Shown here: positions 11,880-21,565 of the stretch, in pieces
Layout: the number at the start of each line of letters is the position of its first letter
Numbering within the stretch: position 1 is the stretch's first letter
Assembly: GCA_018340375.1 (NCBI GenBank)
Contig: JAFFJZ010000001.1
Location: 54,986,001 to 55,050,000, forward strand
Direction: 5' to 3'
Source: Gonatopus flavifemur
Lineage: Eukaryota > Arthropoda > Insecta > Hymenoptera > Dryinidae
Length of the DNA stretch: 64,000 nt
Notes under the pieces: model-generated
Database searches by the model: none
Seen by the model: only the letters and a program-made list of their open reading frames with translations
What the model was told of the DNA's origin: nothing
Translations under genes and position numbers: made by a program

Positions 11880-12200
11880 GTCGAAAGAGAAAAGAGAGAG
11901 GATTTTATTGTAAAAACAAAGACGAGACGTGTCTCGGCGACCACCTACTACGCTAAATTGTTTATACAAAACGATATCGGTCGAAGAGAATGGTTTGAGA
12001 ACAGGCAATGTAACAACGCGAGTAACGCGATACGCGTGCATCGCCTCGTGTCTTGGTTTCATTATCACGCGTCGACGTGCTCGATAAAATTTCGACGCCG
12101 GATAACGTGTTATATACTTCTTTCTTCTTCTTATGTATCTTGTTGTAAACAGCGGTGTACGTTGAATGCTAGACCACGGCTAACTATGGCAAAACACAAA
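11880..12200. other. CpG-rich unique patch (possible promoter or 5' exon)
   Basis: About two dozen CG dinucleotides fall in roughly 200 bp (ACGCGTGCATCGCC, ACGCGTCGACGTGC, CGACGCCGG), the densest in the window, with no similarity to the repeats here. Open frames exist on both strands, 102 codons on plus and 64 on minus. Upstream on the minus strand a short segment ends ATGGTAG|GTAAGTCC at 11,537, a good donor. I infer a unique functional patch but cannot define a gene. Confidence 0.3.
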
Positions 12201-12288
12201 CGTGTGTTCAATTATCACATTCGGTTGATACAAATGATCATTCAATTTTCCATTTGTTGGGAATGACTCATGCGGAAAACATTCTTAG

Positions 12289-12451
12289 CCCTTTGTCTGT
12301 GAATCGGGGGATTTTATGTCCTGGCTCAAACAGTTTTGGTAAGGCATTTTCAATTTTCGTTCGATTGAAAAAAAAAATATCAAAGTTGGTCGAACAACGG
12401 CTGCACGCAGATGCATAGGACAAATACCGAAAAGCGTTCATAGACGAAAGG
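12289..12451. mobile_element. piggyBac-like MITE (TTAG/CTAA flanks)
   Basis: The left end CCCTTTGTCTGTGAATC and right end CATAGACGAAAGG are inverted. They are flanked by TTAG and CTAA, each one base from TTAA. A related element at 30647-30879 begins CCCTTCGTCTGTAAACC and sits at a TTAA/TTGA site. CCYT ends at TTAA are typical of piggyBac-type elements; assignment is by ends only, with no transposase here. Confidence 0.55.
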
Positions 12452-12520
12452 CTAAATTACAGGGCCTTAAAGAACAAAAGCCTCTCCTTAGAGGTAATTT
12501 TCTTGGTTGGCAAAATTATT

Positions 12521-12654
12521 TACATACTCAAATACAATGAACAATATTTATTATAATTTCAAAATGATTTTGTTCCACTGCAAGACATAGGACACGGTGG
12601 AACGAAATCATTCTGAAATTGTAATAAATGTTGTTCATTGTATTCAAGTATGTA
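12521..12654. repeat. Near-perfect hairpin
   Basis: The left arm, starting TACATACTCAAATACAATG, and the right arm, ending CATTGTATTCAAGTATGTA, pair over about 57 bp with few mismatches and a loop of about 18 bp. No gene. A pre-miRNA is possible in shape but the stem is longer than usual; a MITE is more likely. Confidence 0.65.
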
Positions 12655-12755
12655 AGATGTTACATGAATGTTTCGAAAACGTTGATTGATATCATACTCT
12701 AAAACTTATTTTTGAAAGCTCTCAAGTACTTCCCGTGAATGTTTTTGTGAAGACT

Positions 12756-13007
12756 GGTATAGCGAAAAAAAAAGTTGTGAAATTCACCTCTTGTTGAGTG
12801 AATATATGTACGATTTAAAAATGCAGTGCGAGCTACTACAGTTTTAGCTAATTCCACCGCAGGGAAAGTGAGATGCACTTCAGCTATGGTATATTTCACA
12901 TGCGTTGTTGTAAAATCAACTAAAATTGTGGTTGCTTGCACTAAATTCTAAATCATCCATATATTTACTCGATAAGATGTAAATTTCACAATTTTTTTTT
13001 CTCAGTG
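12756..13007. mobile_element. MITE with TTTCTCAGTG right end
   Basis: The right end TTTTTTTTTCTCAGTG is followed by TA. The left end is decayed (TATAGCGAAAAAAAAAG). The arms share GTTGTGAAATTCACCTC, ATATATG and CTACAGTTTTAGCT against their complements. It abuts the next MITE with only TATA between them. The minus-strand frame 12,941-12,699 is a by-product. Confidence 0.6.
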
Positions 13008-13011
13008 TATA

Positions 13012-13302
13012 CACTGTTTAAAAAAAACGGAAATTTTCCGGTACCCAGCAACTGAAAAATTTCTGTTCATAACGAATTTTTCAGTTTACGTACAAGAAAA
13101 TTCCTGTTGTACCGAAAGTTTCTCGTATTTTATGATACATGAGATTTCAAATCTTTTACTTCAATTTTCCTGTATGAATACAAGAATTTTCCGATACGTG
13201 CACTGGAATTTTCATGTTTTGATTGTAATTTTTCAGCACAAATGTACAGGTTAATTGCTTCTAGTGCGATATTGGAAGTTTTCCGAAGTTTTTTTCACAG
13301 TC
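13012..13302. mobile_element. CACTGTTTAAAAAA MITE, GAATTTTCC motif (TA/TA)
   Basis: Left CACTGTTTAAAAAAAACGG and right TTCCGAAGTTTTTTTCACAG are inverted, with TA on both sides. The body repeats AATTTTCC/GGAAAATT variants (GAAATTTTCCGG, AAGAAAATTCCTG, ACAAGAATTTTCC) in both orientations. Confidence 0.65.
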
Positions 13303-13900
13303 TATGAAAAAATACAAAAGTATGTAAAAAGATGATTCTTGGGAATTTCGTTCTTTGAAAATTCATGGAAAATAAACATGTTTCCCGTGATAAGAACATA
13401 TCGAATGAATTGAAACTCGCAAAATCAAGGGGAGATTACTAAAACATTCCGAAAACTTTCGATGTCGTTTGAGAAAGAGAGAAAGAAATTCATTGAAGTC
13501 AGTTCAGGTGGCACAATGCCAGTTAAGGAACTCATCGTGAAATGAGAAATGAAATAGAAATGTCAAAGTAAGCACGAAACTAGTAATTCAACTATGAAAT
13601 CAAGAGCATCACAATTGAGAGCTTATTAAGAGAAGTTCCAATATTGGTTGAGAAAATATGACAAATGATCCAGAAAAGTGAAAGTAATTGAATCACTTTT
13701 TTCTCGTTCTCTCCAATCTTTTTGTTCTTGTTTCCACAGAGAATGTCTGATCATTCTGCAGATATATCAAGACACACAACTTTTTCCTAAGGCAACAATC
13801 ATTGGCTATCTACTAGTCATTCTAAGAGAACACGGAGATTCAAGGAATGTTCAATAAAAGTGCATTAAATATCTGCACATTTGAAGGTCCATTGAACATG

Positions 13901-14331
13901 CACAGAGAAAAATTTATAGTTAAATTTACTATGGGACTTTGTAACCGCACGGAGGAAAAAGTATTGCTGGCATAACAAGCAGGTCTGTTGTTAAAGCGCC
14001 TACAAAAAAAATTAGCTAAAAGAGCAAGAAAAATGATTGACACAACTGAATAGTTTTGCTGACATAAACAAATTTGTTGACAAAACTAACGTCTTAGCTG
14101 CTGGAGTAAATATTTTTGCAAGGACAACCAATTTCTTTGTAGGCGCTATAGTAGCAAACCATTTTTTCTCCGTGCGAGGAACAGACTGGACTTACGATGA
14201 AATTTACTATGATGAGACAATAGAAATATAATCAAATTCGCTATGTTTTATAGTAAATGCCATTGGAAAGTCAGTCTGTTCTTCGGGCACAATAATCACA
14301 TAGTAAATTCAACTACAAATTTCTCCCCGTG
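13901..14331. mobile_element. CACAGAGAAAAA MITE, host of a nested MITE (TG/TG)
   Basis: Left CACAGAGAAAAATTTATAG and right CTACAAATTTCTCCCCGTG are inverted. TG lies on both sides. The body has AAATTTACTATG and CATAGTAAATTC. A second MITE occupies 13948-14174. Confidence 0.7.
13948..14174. mobile_element. TTGCTG/CAGCAA MITE nested in another MITE (CG/CG)
   Basis: Left CACGGAGGAAAAAG and right CCATTTTTTCTCCGTG are inverted. CG is on both sides, inside the 13901-14331 element. The internal words TTGCTGGCA, TTAGCT and TAGCAAACC place it in the TTGCTG subfamily. Confidence 0.7.
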
Positions 14332-14423
14332 TGAATGTGAATTCATGTACAATGAAAACACATTTTTTGATCTAAAAAGTCTGTGTTCTCTTAGAGCTTA
14401 CAACCCTTGATTATCAGATGACT

Positions 14424-14714
14424 CCTTCTCTAAATTCCTTGGGATGAGAAATTCATTCCTGAAGAGAGAAAATACTGCAAGTTCAGGAAGAGTGAGATTC
14501 CACTCCTAAAGGGTCACTTTCCACTCCATAAGAGTGAATTCTCAGTCCAACAGAGTGAGGGTTCAACTCGATTTAGAGAGTGAAATTTCACATTCTTATA
14601 AGAGTGAAATCCTTACTCTTATAGGGAGAGGAAATTCACTCTTATGGAGTGAAAACTCACTCTTGTTGGACTTGCAGTATTTTCACTTTTTCACTCCAAG
14701 AAATTTAGAGAGGG
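14424..14714. mobile_element. CTCTCTAAATT-end MITE with ACTCTTA motif array
   Basis: The left end CCTTCTCTAAATTCCTTGG and right end CCAAGAAATTTAGAGAGGG are inverted. At least eight copies of CACTC(C/TT)ATAAGAGTG-like words lie between them in both orientations. A deletion derivative is at 33585-33690, and a diverged relative is nested at 54100-54374. Confidence 0.7.
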
Positions 14715-14950
14715 CATTGCTGGGCTATTTTGCGTATCAGTAACGAACAATACTTGCACCAATGACGAAGGACACCTATCGTTGACCATTCAACACAAAC
14801 CATAAATCGGCCGATTCTCAACTTTGAAACCGATAAGTATTCAGACAGTTTTTGATCAATTCTCTTTTCTTTTGGTGAAAAAAAAACCTTCTCTCCATTG
14901 ATGATAATGCCAAAGTCAGGACAAACGTCAGTCGTTGTGAACACATCGAC
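14705..14950 (-). CDS. Weak candidate coding segment, minus strand
   Basis: Minus-strand frame begins after an acceptor-like GTGTGTTTTGTAG (14,951) and runs open to 14,705, overlapping the 14424-14714 MITE at its end. The peptide starts VDVFTTTDVCPDFG. Only the first 60 or so codons lie in unique DNA. No domain recognised. Confidence 0.18.
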   Translation of the reverse strand, partial: VDVFTTTDVCPDFGIIINGEKVFFSPKEKRIDQKLSEYLSVSKLRIGRFMVCVEWSTIGVLRHWCKYCSLLIRKIAQQCPL

Positions 14951-14962
14951 CTACAAAACACA

Positions 14963-15186
14963 CACTGTCAGAAATATCTGGAAGTTTTTTTTCAATTACG
15001 TACATGAAATCAGGTTCATATACATTCTGCATTAAATTTAATGTACAAAAACATGAAAAGACTATAGATTATGCTATAGTTCACATTAAATTTCATGTAA
15101 AATGTGCATGAAACTCAATTCATGTACGTACTTGAAAAAAACTTCCAGTAAAAACATTAAAATTAATGCAGAAATTTTTAACAGTG
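14963..15186. mobile_element. CACTGTCAG MITE, intact copy (CA/CA)
   Basis: Left CACTGTCAGAAATATCTGG and right AAATTTTTAACAGTG are inverted, with CA on both sides. The arms share AAGTTTTTTTCAATTACGT and its complement, and TTCACATTAAATTT is repeated. This uninterrupted copy is the empty-site reference for 53985-54676, which carries two insertions. Confidence 0.75.
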
Positions 15187-15465
15187 CAATTTCCATCTGT
15201 TTTCGACCTGTTTTGAATCTGATTTTCTGAAAATATTTCAGCTAGAAATTTTCTTTTCTGAAAATTGGACCATCTAAGATTCTATCTTGTTCCAGATCAC
15301 CCCGATTTGGCCCAAGGCAGGGACTCGTAGATTCAAAGAGTTTCTTTTCCAGCAGGGACACTGCATCCACTGCGAAACCTTGAGAAACCTTTCTTTTCAA
15401 TAATTCGATCCGTAGATTCGAACAAAAACTTACATTGCAATGGCTTCAAGAATAGTGATGATGGA

Positions 15466-15806
15466 TACCCATACAGCACCGCGAGGTCTTTTGAACGTTC
15501 AGACAACGTGCTTGGTTACACAGAGAACGTGCAAATAACGTCTCAGAATTTTCTAAGAACGTCACCATTTATGTCCCAGGTACGTGCAAATGTCCCGATT
15601 AGTCCTATTCATGTGCGTGCACTGTGCGACGTTCTGGGAACGTCTTCAATAAAGGTTTTCATAACATTGTGCATAACAGGTTAGTTTTCATGACTTCACG
15701 TTGGGGCGCGTAGTTGCTGAAAAGAATGTGTTGAAAACGTATTCAGGGACATCCAAAATGCAGGTACCCTAAACGTTCAGAGAACGTTCTGTGCTCTGTC
15801 TGGGTA
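15466..15806. mobile_element. TACCCA-end MITE with ACGTTC motif array
   Basis: The ends TACCCATACAGCACC and GTGCTCTGTCTGGGTA are inverted. The body carries many AACGT/ACGTTC words (GAACGTTCAG, AACGTGC, GACGTTCTGGG). A 111-bp relative is at 46168-46278. On the minus strand a donor-like GCAAT|GTAAGTTT lies just downstream at 15,433. Confidence 0.6.
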
Positions 15807-15912
15807 TGAACTACAATTGTAGATGCCAGATCTTCCACTATCATCTGTTACTTGATAATTTTTTCCAGAATTGTTGAATTGGAATGAAACACTAATTTCA
15901 TGACTGAACTTA

Positions 15913-16309
15913 TGTGACCTGGCCTACGAGAAGGGGGCTTAGGTGTGAAAAAATCATTTTTCACTTTTTTGGCGATTTGGATGGAGTAAAATATGCTCTT
16001 TCGAATGGCGCAAACCAGAGATTTCCAACTGGTAGGGAAGTTTGCTAAAAATGTACAGAAAGAAGAGCAGAAATGATTGAAAATGAAAAAAACTTGGAGA
16101 TTAAATTATAAAATAATATACATCATTTCATATGTTAAAAAATTTTATTTCAAGGCAAAACCACGTCATTTTACATGAAAATTCACAAATTCACAATTAG
16201 AACATTAGAACATTAGAAGCGAACAACTAAGACGAGATTGATAAAATGACTTGTTTATCTTTAACAGCTGTTTTCACACCTAAGCCCCCTTTTCGTAGAC
16301 CAGGTCACA
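15913..16309. mobile_element. TGTGACCTGG-end MITE with 37-bp inverted repeats (TA/TA)
   Basis: Ends of about 37 bp, TGTGACCTGGCCTACGAGAA... and its complement, are near identical, including AGGGGGCTTAGGTGTGAAA. TA flanks both sides. The core of about 320 bp is AT-rich and non-coding. The high arm identity points to a younger insertion than its neighbours. Superfamily not settled. Confidence 0.75.
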
Positions 16310-16504
16310 TATGATGATAAATAACTGAACCAATTAATATATTTGAAGATTAATTACGTGAACCCTTAATGAACCCCTGTATTCACTTGAGATCCTGTTT
16401 AATTGGAATTCAAATGATCACGTTACTGTTTCTTCAATCAATCCAAAAAACACACAGAGGTTGAAAATGGAAACTCATTGGTAAATCATACAAGAATTTT
16501 TCAT

Positions 16505-16754
16505 AAAAAGGTAAGGTCAGGCACCCAGTATACAACATATCGGCGTGAGAAAGGTAACTGTAAAAGATGTTGAAAGTATACTATAATGGTATTAAAATTT
16601 ATTCCTTCTAGTGCTACTTTGACATCGTTCGGAAGCAGATTATCATCGTATTCTGTTAGAATACACACTTTTATTCTTTTGAATTGACTGATTACGTGTT
16701 GAATTTTTAACTGAAGCCACACTGATAATATGTCGCAACGGCAGAGAACTGTAA
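16505..16754 (-). CDS. Candidate coding segment, minus strand, unidentified
   Basis: The minus strand shows GTAAGTGTTTACAG followed by an open frame to a stop at 16,501. The peptide is mixed hydrophobic with KVCILTEYDDNLLPNDVK and a later YVVYWVPDL. The donor and acceptor motifs upstream are only about 13 bp apart, so they cannot both be used. The pattern faintly recalls ligand-binding domains of receptor proteins, but this is not a family call. Confidence 0.2.
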
Positions 16755-16972
16755 ACACTTACAAGGACGCAATTTTTAACTCATCCTCCTAGCCGATAAG
16801 TCATTTGAGCGATTAATTGTTGTTTTTTCCCCTTTTCGGATGTATTTCCTATCGAATTCCATCCGAACAAAAAATTTGTTTGCTCAACGAATACAGAAAA
16901 TGATCTCAAGCTACATAAAACATAAATGGAATTTATTTTTCTTAAACAAAACCTCGACAAGCAACTTTTATA

Positions 16973-17181
16973 CACGGAGAAAAAAGATCTGCTAAAAAGT
17001 ACCATACTTTGTATTGTTCGAGCATTATTCTTGTCCACATCCAATTATTTACGGGAAAATATCTACAAAAGTACTATGGTATTTTTAGAAGTGTTTTTAT
17101 GTGATTATTTTGATTGAGGCAAGAGTGATGCTCGAACGCTATAAAGCGTATGGTACTTTTCAGCAGATTGTTTTCTCCGTG
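16973..17181. mobile_element. CACGGAGAAAAAAG MITE, AGTACCATA motif (TA/TA)
   Basis: Left CACGGAGAAAAAAGATCTGC and right GCAGATTGTTTTCTCCGTG are inverted; TA on both sides. Motif AGTACCATACTTT and its complement recur. Sister of 46418-46660 and 37292-37523. Confidence 0.75.
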
Positions 17182-17587
17182 TATTGATAGAAATTGATAT
17201 TTACCTGAATAAATTATTCAAATTTTGACTTCGTCTAATCAGATAAAAAGAGACTATACAAAAATACAAAGCTGATATGAGAAAGTTTAAAAAATTGATT
17301 AGATAAACATTGTTGAAAAAAGTTGAGTATTCGAATAACGATAACACTTTGTTCTCGCTCTCTCGATTGCTGTACTTGAAAACTGGATAACGAAGGAATA
17401 AAAGTTGAAAACTTTGTATCCAATCCCTTATCCCGAATTGTGTAAAAGTTGGACAAAATTTCAGGTGCCAAAATGATGATACTAAACTTGTGTTATTGCT
17501 TTTGAAACTTATTTCGTTCAAAAAATAATACGGAATTGAAACTAAAAAATGATTAATTTGTAGTTCTTATTTGCAATAAACACTTAC

Positions 17588-17870
17588 CAAACGGCTGACC
17601 GATCTACTCTAGGAGGCTCGTGTTACTTTCTCAAACGTGAGACACATCAATCGAAAGGATTTCAAAGAAAGGTGCATTATCGATATCCGCGATGAGTAGA
17701 TAATATTCAGCGAGTTGTCGAAGAATCAAATCGATACCAGAATGATCAAACAAAAATTTGAAACTCGAACTGTAGGCATCATCGCTATCATTTCTCTTCT
17801 TTGTCAAATCGAAATGCCGAAATATGAAACGCACGACAAAAACTTGAGAATGCTTGTATTTGAACCACAA
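17588..17870 (-). CDS. Weak candidate exon remnant, minus strand
   Basis: A minus-strand open segment (peptide includes LILRQLAEYYLLIADID) reaches a stop about 43 nt before a strong donor, CCGTTTG|GTAAGTGTTT, at 17,588. If this was an exon it now has a premature stop or the frame is wrong. Longer open frames overlap on the plus strand, so coding is unproven. Confidence 0.15.
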
Positions 17871-18049
17871 TATACAGGCACGAATGTGTATACAAGCTTT
17901 GAAAGCATCATATCATTCAATTGATTGACAACACATGACGCATCTCTGCCTCGCAATATCGCTGGGAATGAGCGTGAACGGTAAAAAATATATCTTCCTC
18001 TTTCGCTTACAAAACAAGCAAGACTATATAACCTGCGAAAAGCAGTCGA

Positions 18050-18480
18050 ACCAAGAACACGGCCAGCATGCACTGAGTTAATTCTTTGATCTTATTCGCG
18101 AAAGAAACTGAACCCGGTTTATTTGATATGAACTTTTTAACGATATACGCGTCCGATGGGAAATTTTCTTGCCAGGAATTTGAAAATCAAGCATGCGAAT
18201 ATTTTTGAAGAAGATGATATATATTCGACGCGATCGAAGCACGATATATTGATTGCCAACGAGCAATCGTCACTTTCCTTTTTCACTTCTTTTTCTTCCG
18301 CTGTAAATCAAAAGAAGAAACCACGTATCCGAGATCGAAAAATAGGGATCTTCATTATCGATCCTTTTATATATCATTCCAGAGAGGATCTCTCGGTTAC
18401 AGGTGACGCTATCGGACGGTACGTTTGGAAACCAGAATTCTCTGAATCGAGCTTATCGTATCAGGATAACTAACGCGAAT
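18050..18480. other. CpG-rich unique patch
   Basis: Unlike surrounding MITEs, this stretch has many CGA/TCG words (ATATTCGACGCGATCGAAG, AACGCGAATCGCGC) and is not repeated elsewhere in the window. A 105-codon plus-strand frame at 18156-18473 covers it but has no recognisable domain. Possible regulatory or exon-bearing DNA. Confidence 0.25.
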
Positions 18481-18614
18481 CGCGCTAAAATTTGAATCCA
18501 TTCCATTTTTCTCTATCAGAATCATGGATTTGAATAAAATCGATAAAAATTCTGTATCAATTGAATACAATTTCTCTTCAATGTATGATTAGAATTCATC
18601 ATATCTTTGAAATA

Positions 18615-18868
18615 CACTGAGAGAAGAGTTTATTTGTATTTGATAAATCTTGTTTTCGTTATGGCGAAATGAATATTTATTATACACAAACATAGCTCAT
18701 TATCCTCAGATAAGGTTTGTTAACAGCTGAGGAACGTCGTATGAAGTTTTTTAACTATTAATGACCTCCGATGATGGGTAATGAGCCAAGTTTATGTGGA
18801 AAAAATATTTATTTCACCGTATCCAAAACAAGCTTTATTATAAATACAACTGAACTTTTCTCTCGGTG
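18615..18868. mobile_element. CACTGAGAG MITE, long hairpin (TA/TA)
   Basis: Left CACTGAGAGAAGAGTTTAT and right CTGAACTTTTCTCTCGGTG are inverted; TA on both sides. Arms of about 100 bp include ACAAACATAGCTCATTATCC and its complement. Confidence 0.75.
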
Positions 18869-19393
18869 TATGAACAATTTAGTGCTTGTTTCAATCAAAT
18901 ATTTCTTCGACTGAAAGATCCAAATCAACAACTTTAATATCAAACACAGGATGGAATCATGGAATTTGTTTAGAATATTCAATAATTTGAAAAATCTTCA
19001 TAACTCTTTTCATGGCTTCAAAATTGTTAGAGGCTTTTATTGAAAGATTTCGAAAACTTCATCGAGGCTTTAGTAGTCTTCATTTCATTTGGATTTCATT
19101 TCATTCATGGAAATTGCGAGTCCTCAAAGAATAAAAAGTGTTTGTAATCCGTGAAAAAATGGAGAACATGAACATAGAAAAATTTCTTTCTCACACAGAA
19201 ACAGTTTATTCAAGTATCTGTATTGGATTTGATGTTTATAAATGATTTTGCGAGCATCACAGCGCTGATGTATGCTTGATTGAAATACATACTTTTTGAA
19301 AGAATCCATTCTTTTCTATAAAAATTATATCGAGTTTTCATCAATATTTTATAAAACAATATAAAGACTGGGTATTTTTTTTATGAAAGAAGA

Positions 19394-19669
19394 ATGGATT
19401 TTGTTCAAGAATCCCCATTACTACGACACGGAACCGTAATTCAAACAATGACCGTGCCAGGGAAACGGAAATTGGAATGTTTTTACGCTTCACTTCCTCT
19501 CAAACTTGCTTCCACGAGCGTCAATTTTCACTACAGTAATCTTTATAAAATCTTTAAAAACAAAAGATGCGATATGTCTATAACGTTTATACAATCTCTG
19601 AATACAAGATACCGACAGATTTCCAAGTTGTTATATAAAATTCATGAAAACTACACAAAGTATCTATGA
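19394..19669 (+). CDS. Weak candidate coding segment, unidentified
   Basis: A 91-codon plus-strand frame starts MDFVQESPLLRHGTVIQTM and ends in an AT-rich tail. Its first third is compositionally unlike the flanks. An acceptor-like TTTTGTTCAAG and internal donor-like words exist but do not define one clear exon. No family recognised. Confidence 0.15.
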   Translation: MDFVQESPLLRHGTVIQTMTVPGKRKLECFYASLPLKLASTSVNFHYSNLYKIFKNKRCDMSITFIQSLNTRYRQISKLLYKIHENYTKYL

Positions 19670-19889
19670 ATCCCGCTCAAAAAATACTCTTTTCAATTAA
19701 AAAAATCGACAATTCTGGTCTAGATAATGATATCGTGAGCAAGAATTAGAAATAGACGATGGTCATCGATCCACACACAATCATCTATCCACTTTTCACA
19801 TATTTTGATAAACACTTTATACATATTTTGTATAAAATTGTTGATATCATCGATATCATTCCCCAGGGGAAAACATTTCCCAAATCATA

Positions 19890-19975
19890 TATAATACATA
19901 TGTAAATCATATTGAATATATAATTTATATATAATTATATAAAAATTATATATAAACTATATTGAATTGTATCTC
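19890..19975. repeat. AT-rich palindromic tract
   Basis: Repeated TATATAATTTATATATAATT words form overlapping palindromes. Similar short tracts lie near 42,490-42,530 and 59,786-59,808. Low-complexity sequence. Confidence 0.5.
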
Positions 19976-20005
19976 AATTACATATAAGTTCGAAAATTTT
20001 CCCAC

Positions 20006-20318
20006 CTGGAGGAATAGTGATGTTGAAGAGGATCGATCCTTGAACAAGATTGATCTGCCACATTGCTGAAGTTTGAATCGTTTTTGGAAACGAATTGGTA
20101 ATCGAATAATGGAATACTAGGCTGTAAGAGATCCAAAATCTTGCAGTACATTCTTTGAAGGATGTGTCTTGTAACAAGGAGTTATTTTGGAAGATGAACA
20201 CCGATGATCTATCAGATTTTATGAGTTCGAATTTTCGTCCAGTTTTCACAAACGATTTAAACCTCGAGAATATGATCTGTTCTATGGAGAAACCTATCCA
20301 GTTTTTATGAATTTTCAT
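20006..20318 (-). CDS. Candidate coding segment, minus strand, unidentified
   Basis: A minus-strand frame of about 104 codons ends at ATTCCTCCAG|GTGGGA, a usable donor (20,006). The peptide contains SSVFIFQNNSLLQDTSFKEC and FNITIPP. Farther upstream on the same strand, ATGGAGACAATGAAACTC at about 20,515 leads into TTTATTCCC|GTAAGTTT, which looks like a short first coding exon; the segment between has stops in all frames near its acceptor. A split or decayed gene is possible. Confidence 0.2.
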
Positions 20319-20770
20319 GAAAGATATAGATAAAAACTTGATGAATTTTTTTGAGCAACAAAGGATCGATCCCGTACAAAGATTAATCCTTGTTCACGTA
20401 ACTATCATTCATCCGTAGCTAGAATCTGGTAGGGCAAAAAATAGTGATGGTAGAGAGTTTAGATGTGTATAAACTTACGGGAATAAAGAGTTTCATTGTC
20501 TCCATTTCACAGATCAACAGCCATTTTGATTCTTGAGATTTGGACATTGATTCAAAGTCATTATGATGTGTTGAATAATACGAAAATGAAGTCGAATTTG
20601 TTAAATCGGCTCATTTTTATAATTGTTTATCTAATAACATTTATCAATGATGTAGATTATAATTGTGAATTGTAATTGTAATTTCAATCCAAGAAATTTA
20701 ATATTTTTGTATCTAGTACATCAAAACCACTTCAAATCAGTCCCCAAATAGGGCAAGGGTTATAATCCGA

Positions 20771-20848
20771 TTCAATGTGATTTTATATAAAATTTATATC
20801 AAATTTCTATGAAATATCGATACGAATTTTATATAAATTCACATTGAG
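20771..20848. repeat. Short hairpin
   Basis: TTCAATGTGATTTTATATAA pairs with TTTATATAAATTCACATTGA at the other end. The stem is about 33 bp with a small loop. No gene. Confidence 0.5.
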
Positions 20849-21251
20849 TAACATTATGAAGTGTTTTGAATTATGTATGGTTCAAAAGATCGTTCGATCC
20901 CAGATATTATGCATATTTTATATAAAAATCCTATAAAAACTATACATAATCATATTTCGATAGAAGCTTTTTAAGGAATGAAACCAAAGAAAAATCTTAT
21001 TGAACGAGAAACAGTATTCTTCGTTTAAGAAAGCTGTTCTTTTCTCAATATGTTAAAGAGATACGTGGGGAATTTCTCGACCTTTTGTCGTCTTTTGAAC
21101 TATATTTTTCAACAAATAGTATGAAATGAATGTATTGTATTCAAGATATGCACTGAAGAAGGCAAGAAGAACATTGGTTGTTCCAATTCTTCAGAACGGG
21201 GAAAGGTTTCCTCGCCGATTGATTTTACACGGTATAAACAATGTTCGTATG

Positions 21252-21309
21252 TTATCCACGTTTTCAATTTACCTTTAATTCCAATCACTAAATTAGAACC
21301 ATCAATCAC
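21252..21309 (-). CDS. Very weak candidate exon, minus strand
   Basis: A minus-strand frame (starts MIDGSNLVIGIK) reaches AAAG|GTAAATTG at 21,252, a plausible donor. The frame also stays open through to 21,109. Too short to judge. Confidence 0.12.
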
Positions 21310-21565
21310 TCAGTACTGCGTTAAAAATCGGAGACTGAACATTATCACCTTTATTGAGGTAGCTGTGATTACACAAGTGAAAATTACAATGCCTTCGGCT
21401 CGGGAAAACAAACTTCACGTTCGTCAGAAGTTTCTCACTTTTCCTCCTCGATAGAACAATATATGATTTCACATTTATACAGCTGTGGGCCTCGTTTCTC
21501 ATTATTTTACGGGTGGAAAATATACGAAATCATCATCATGTCCCTTTCACATTTAATTTTCTCAG

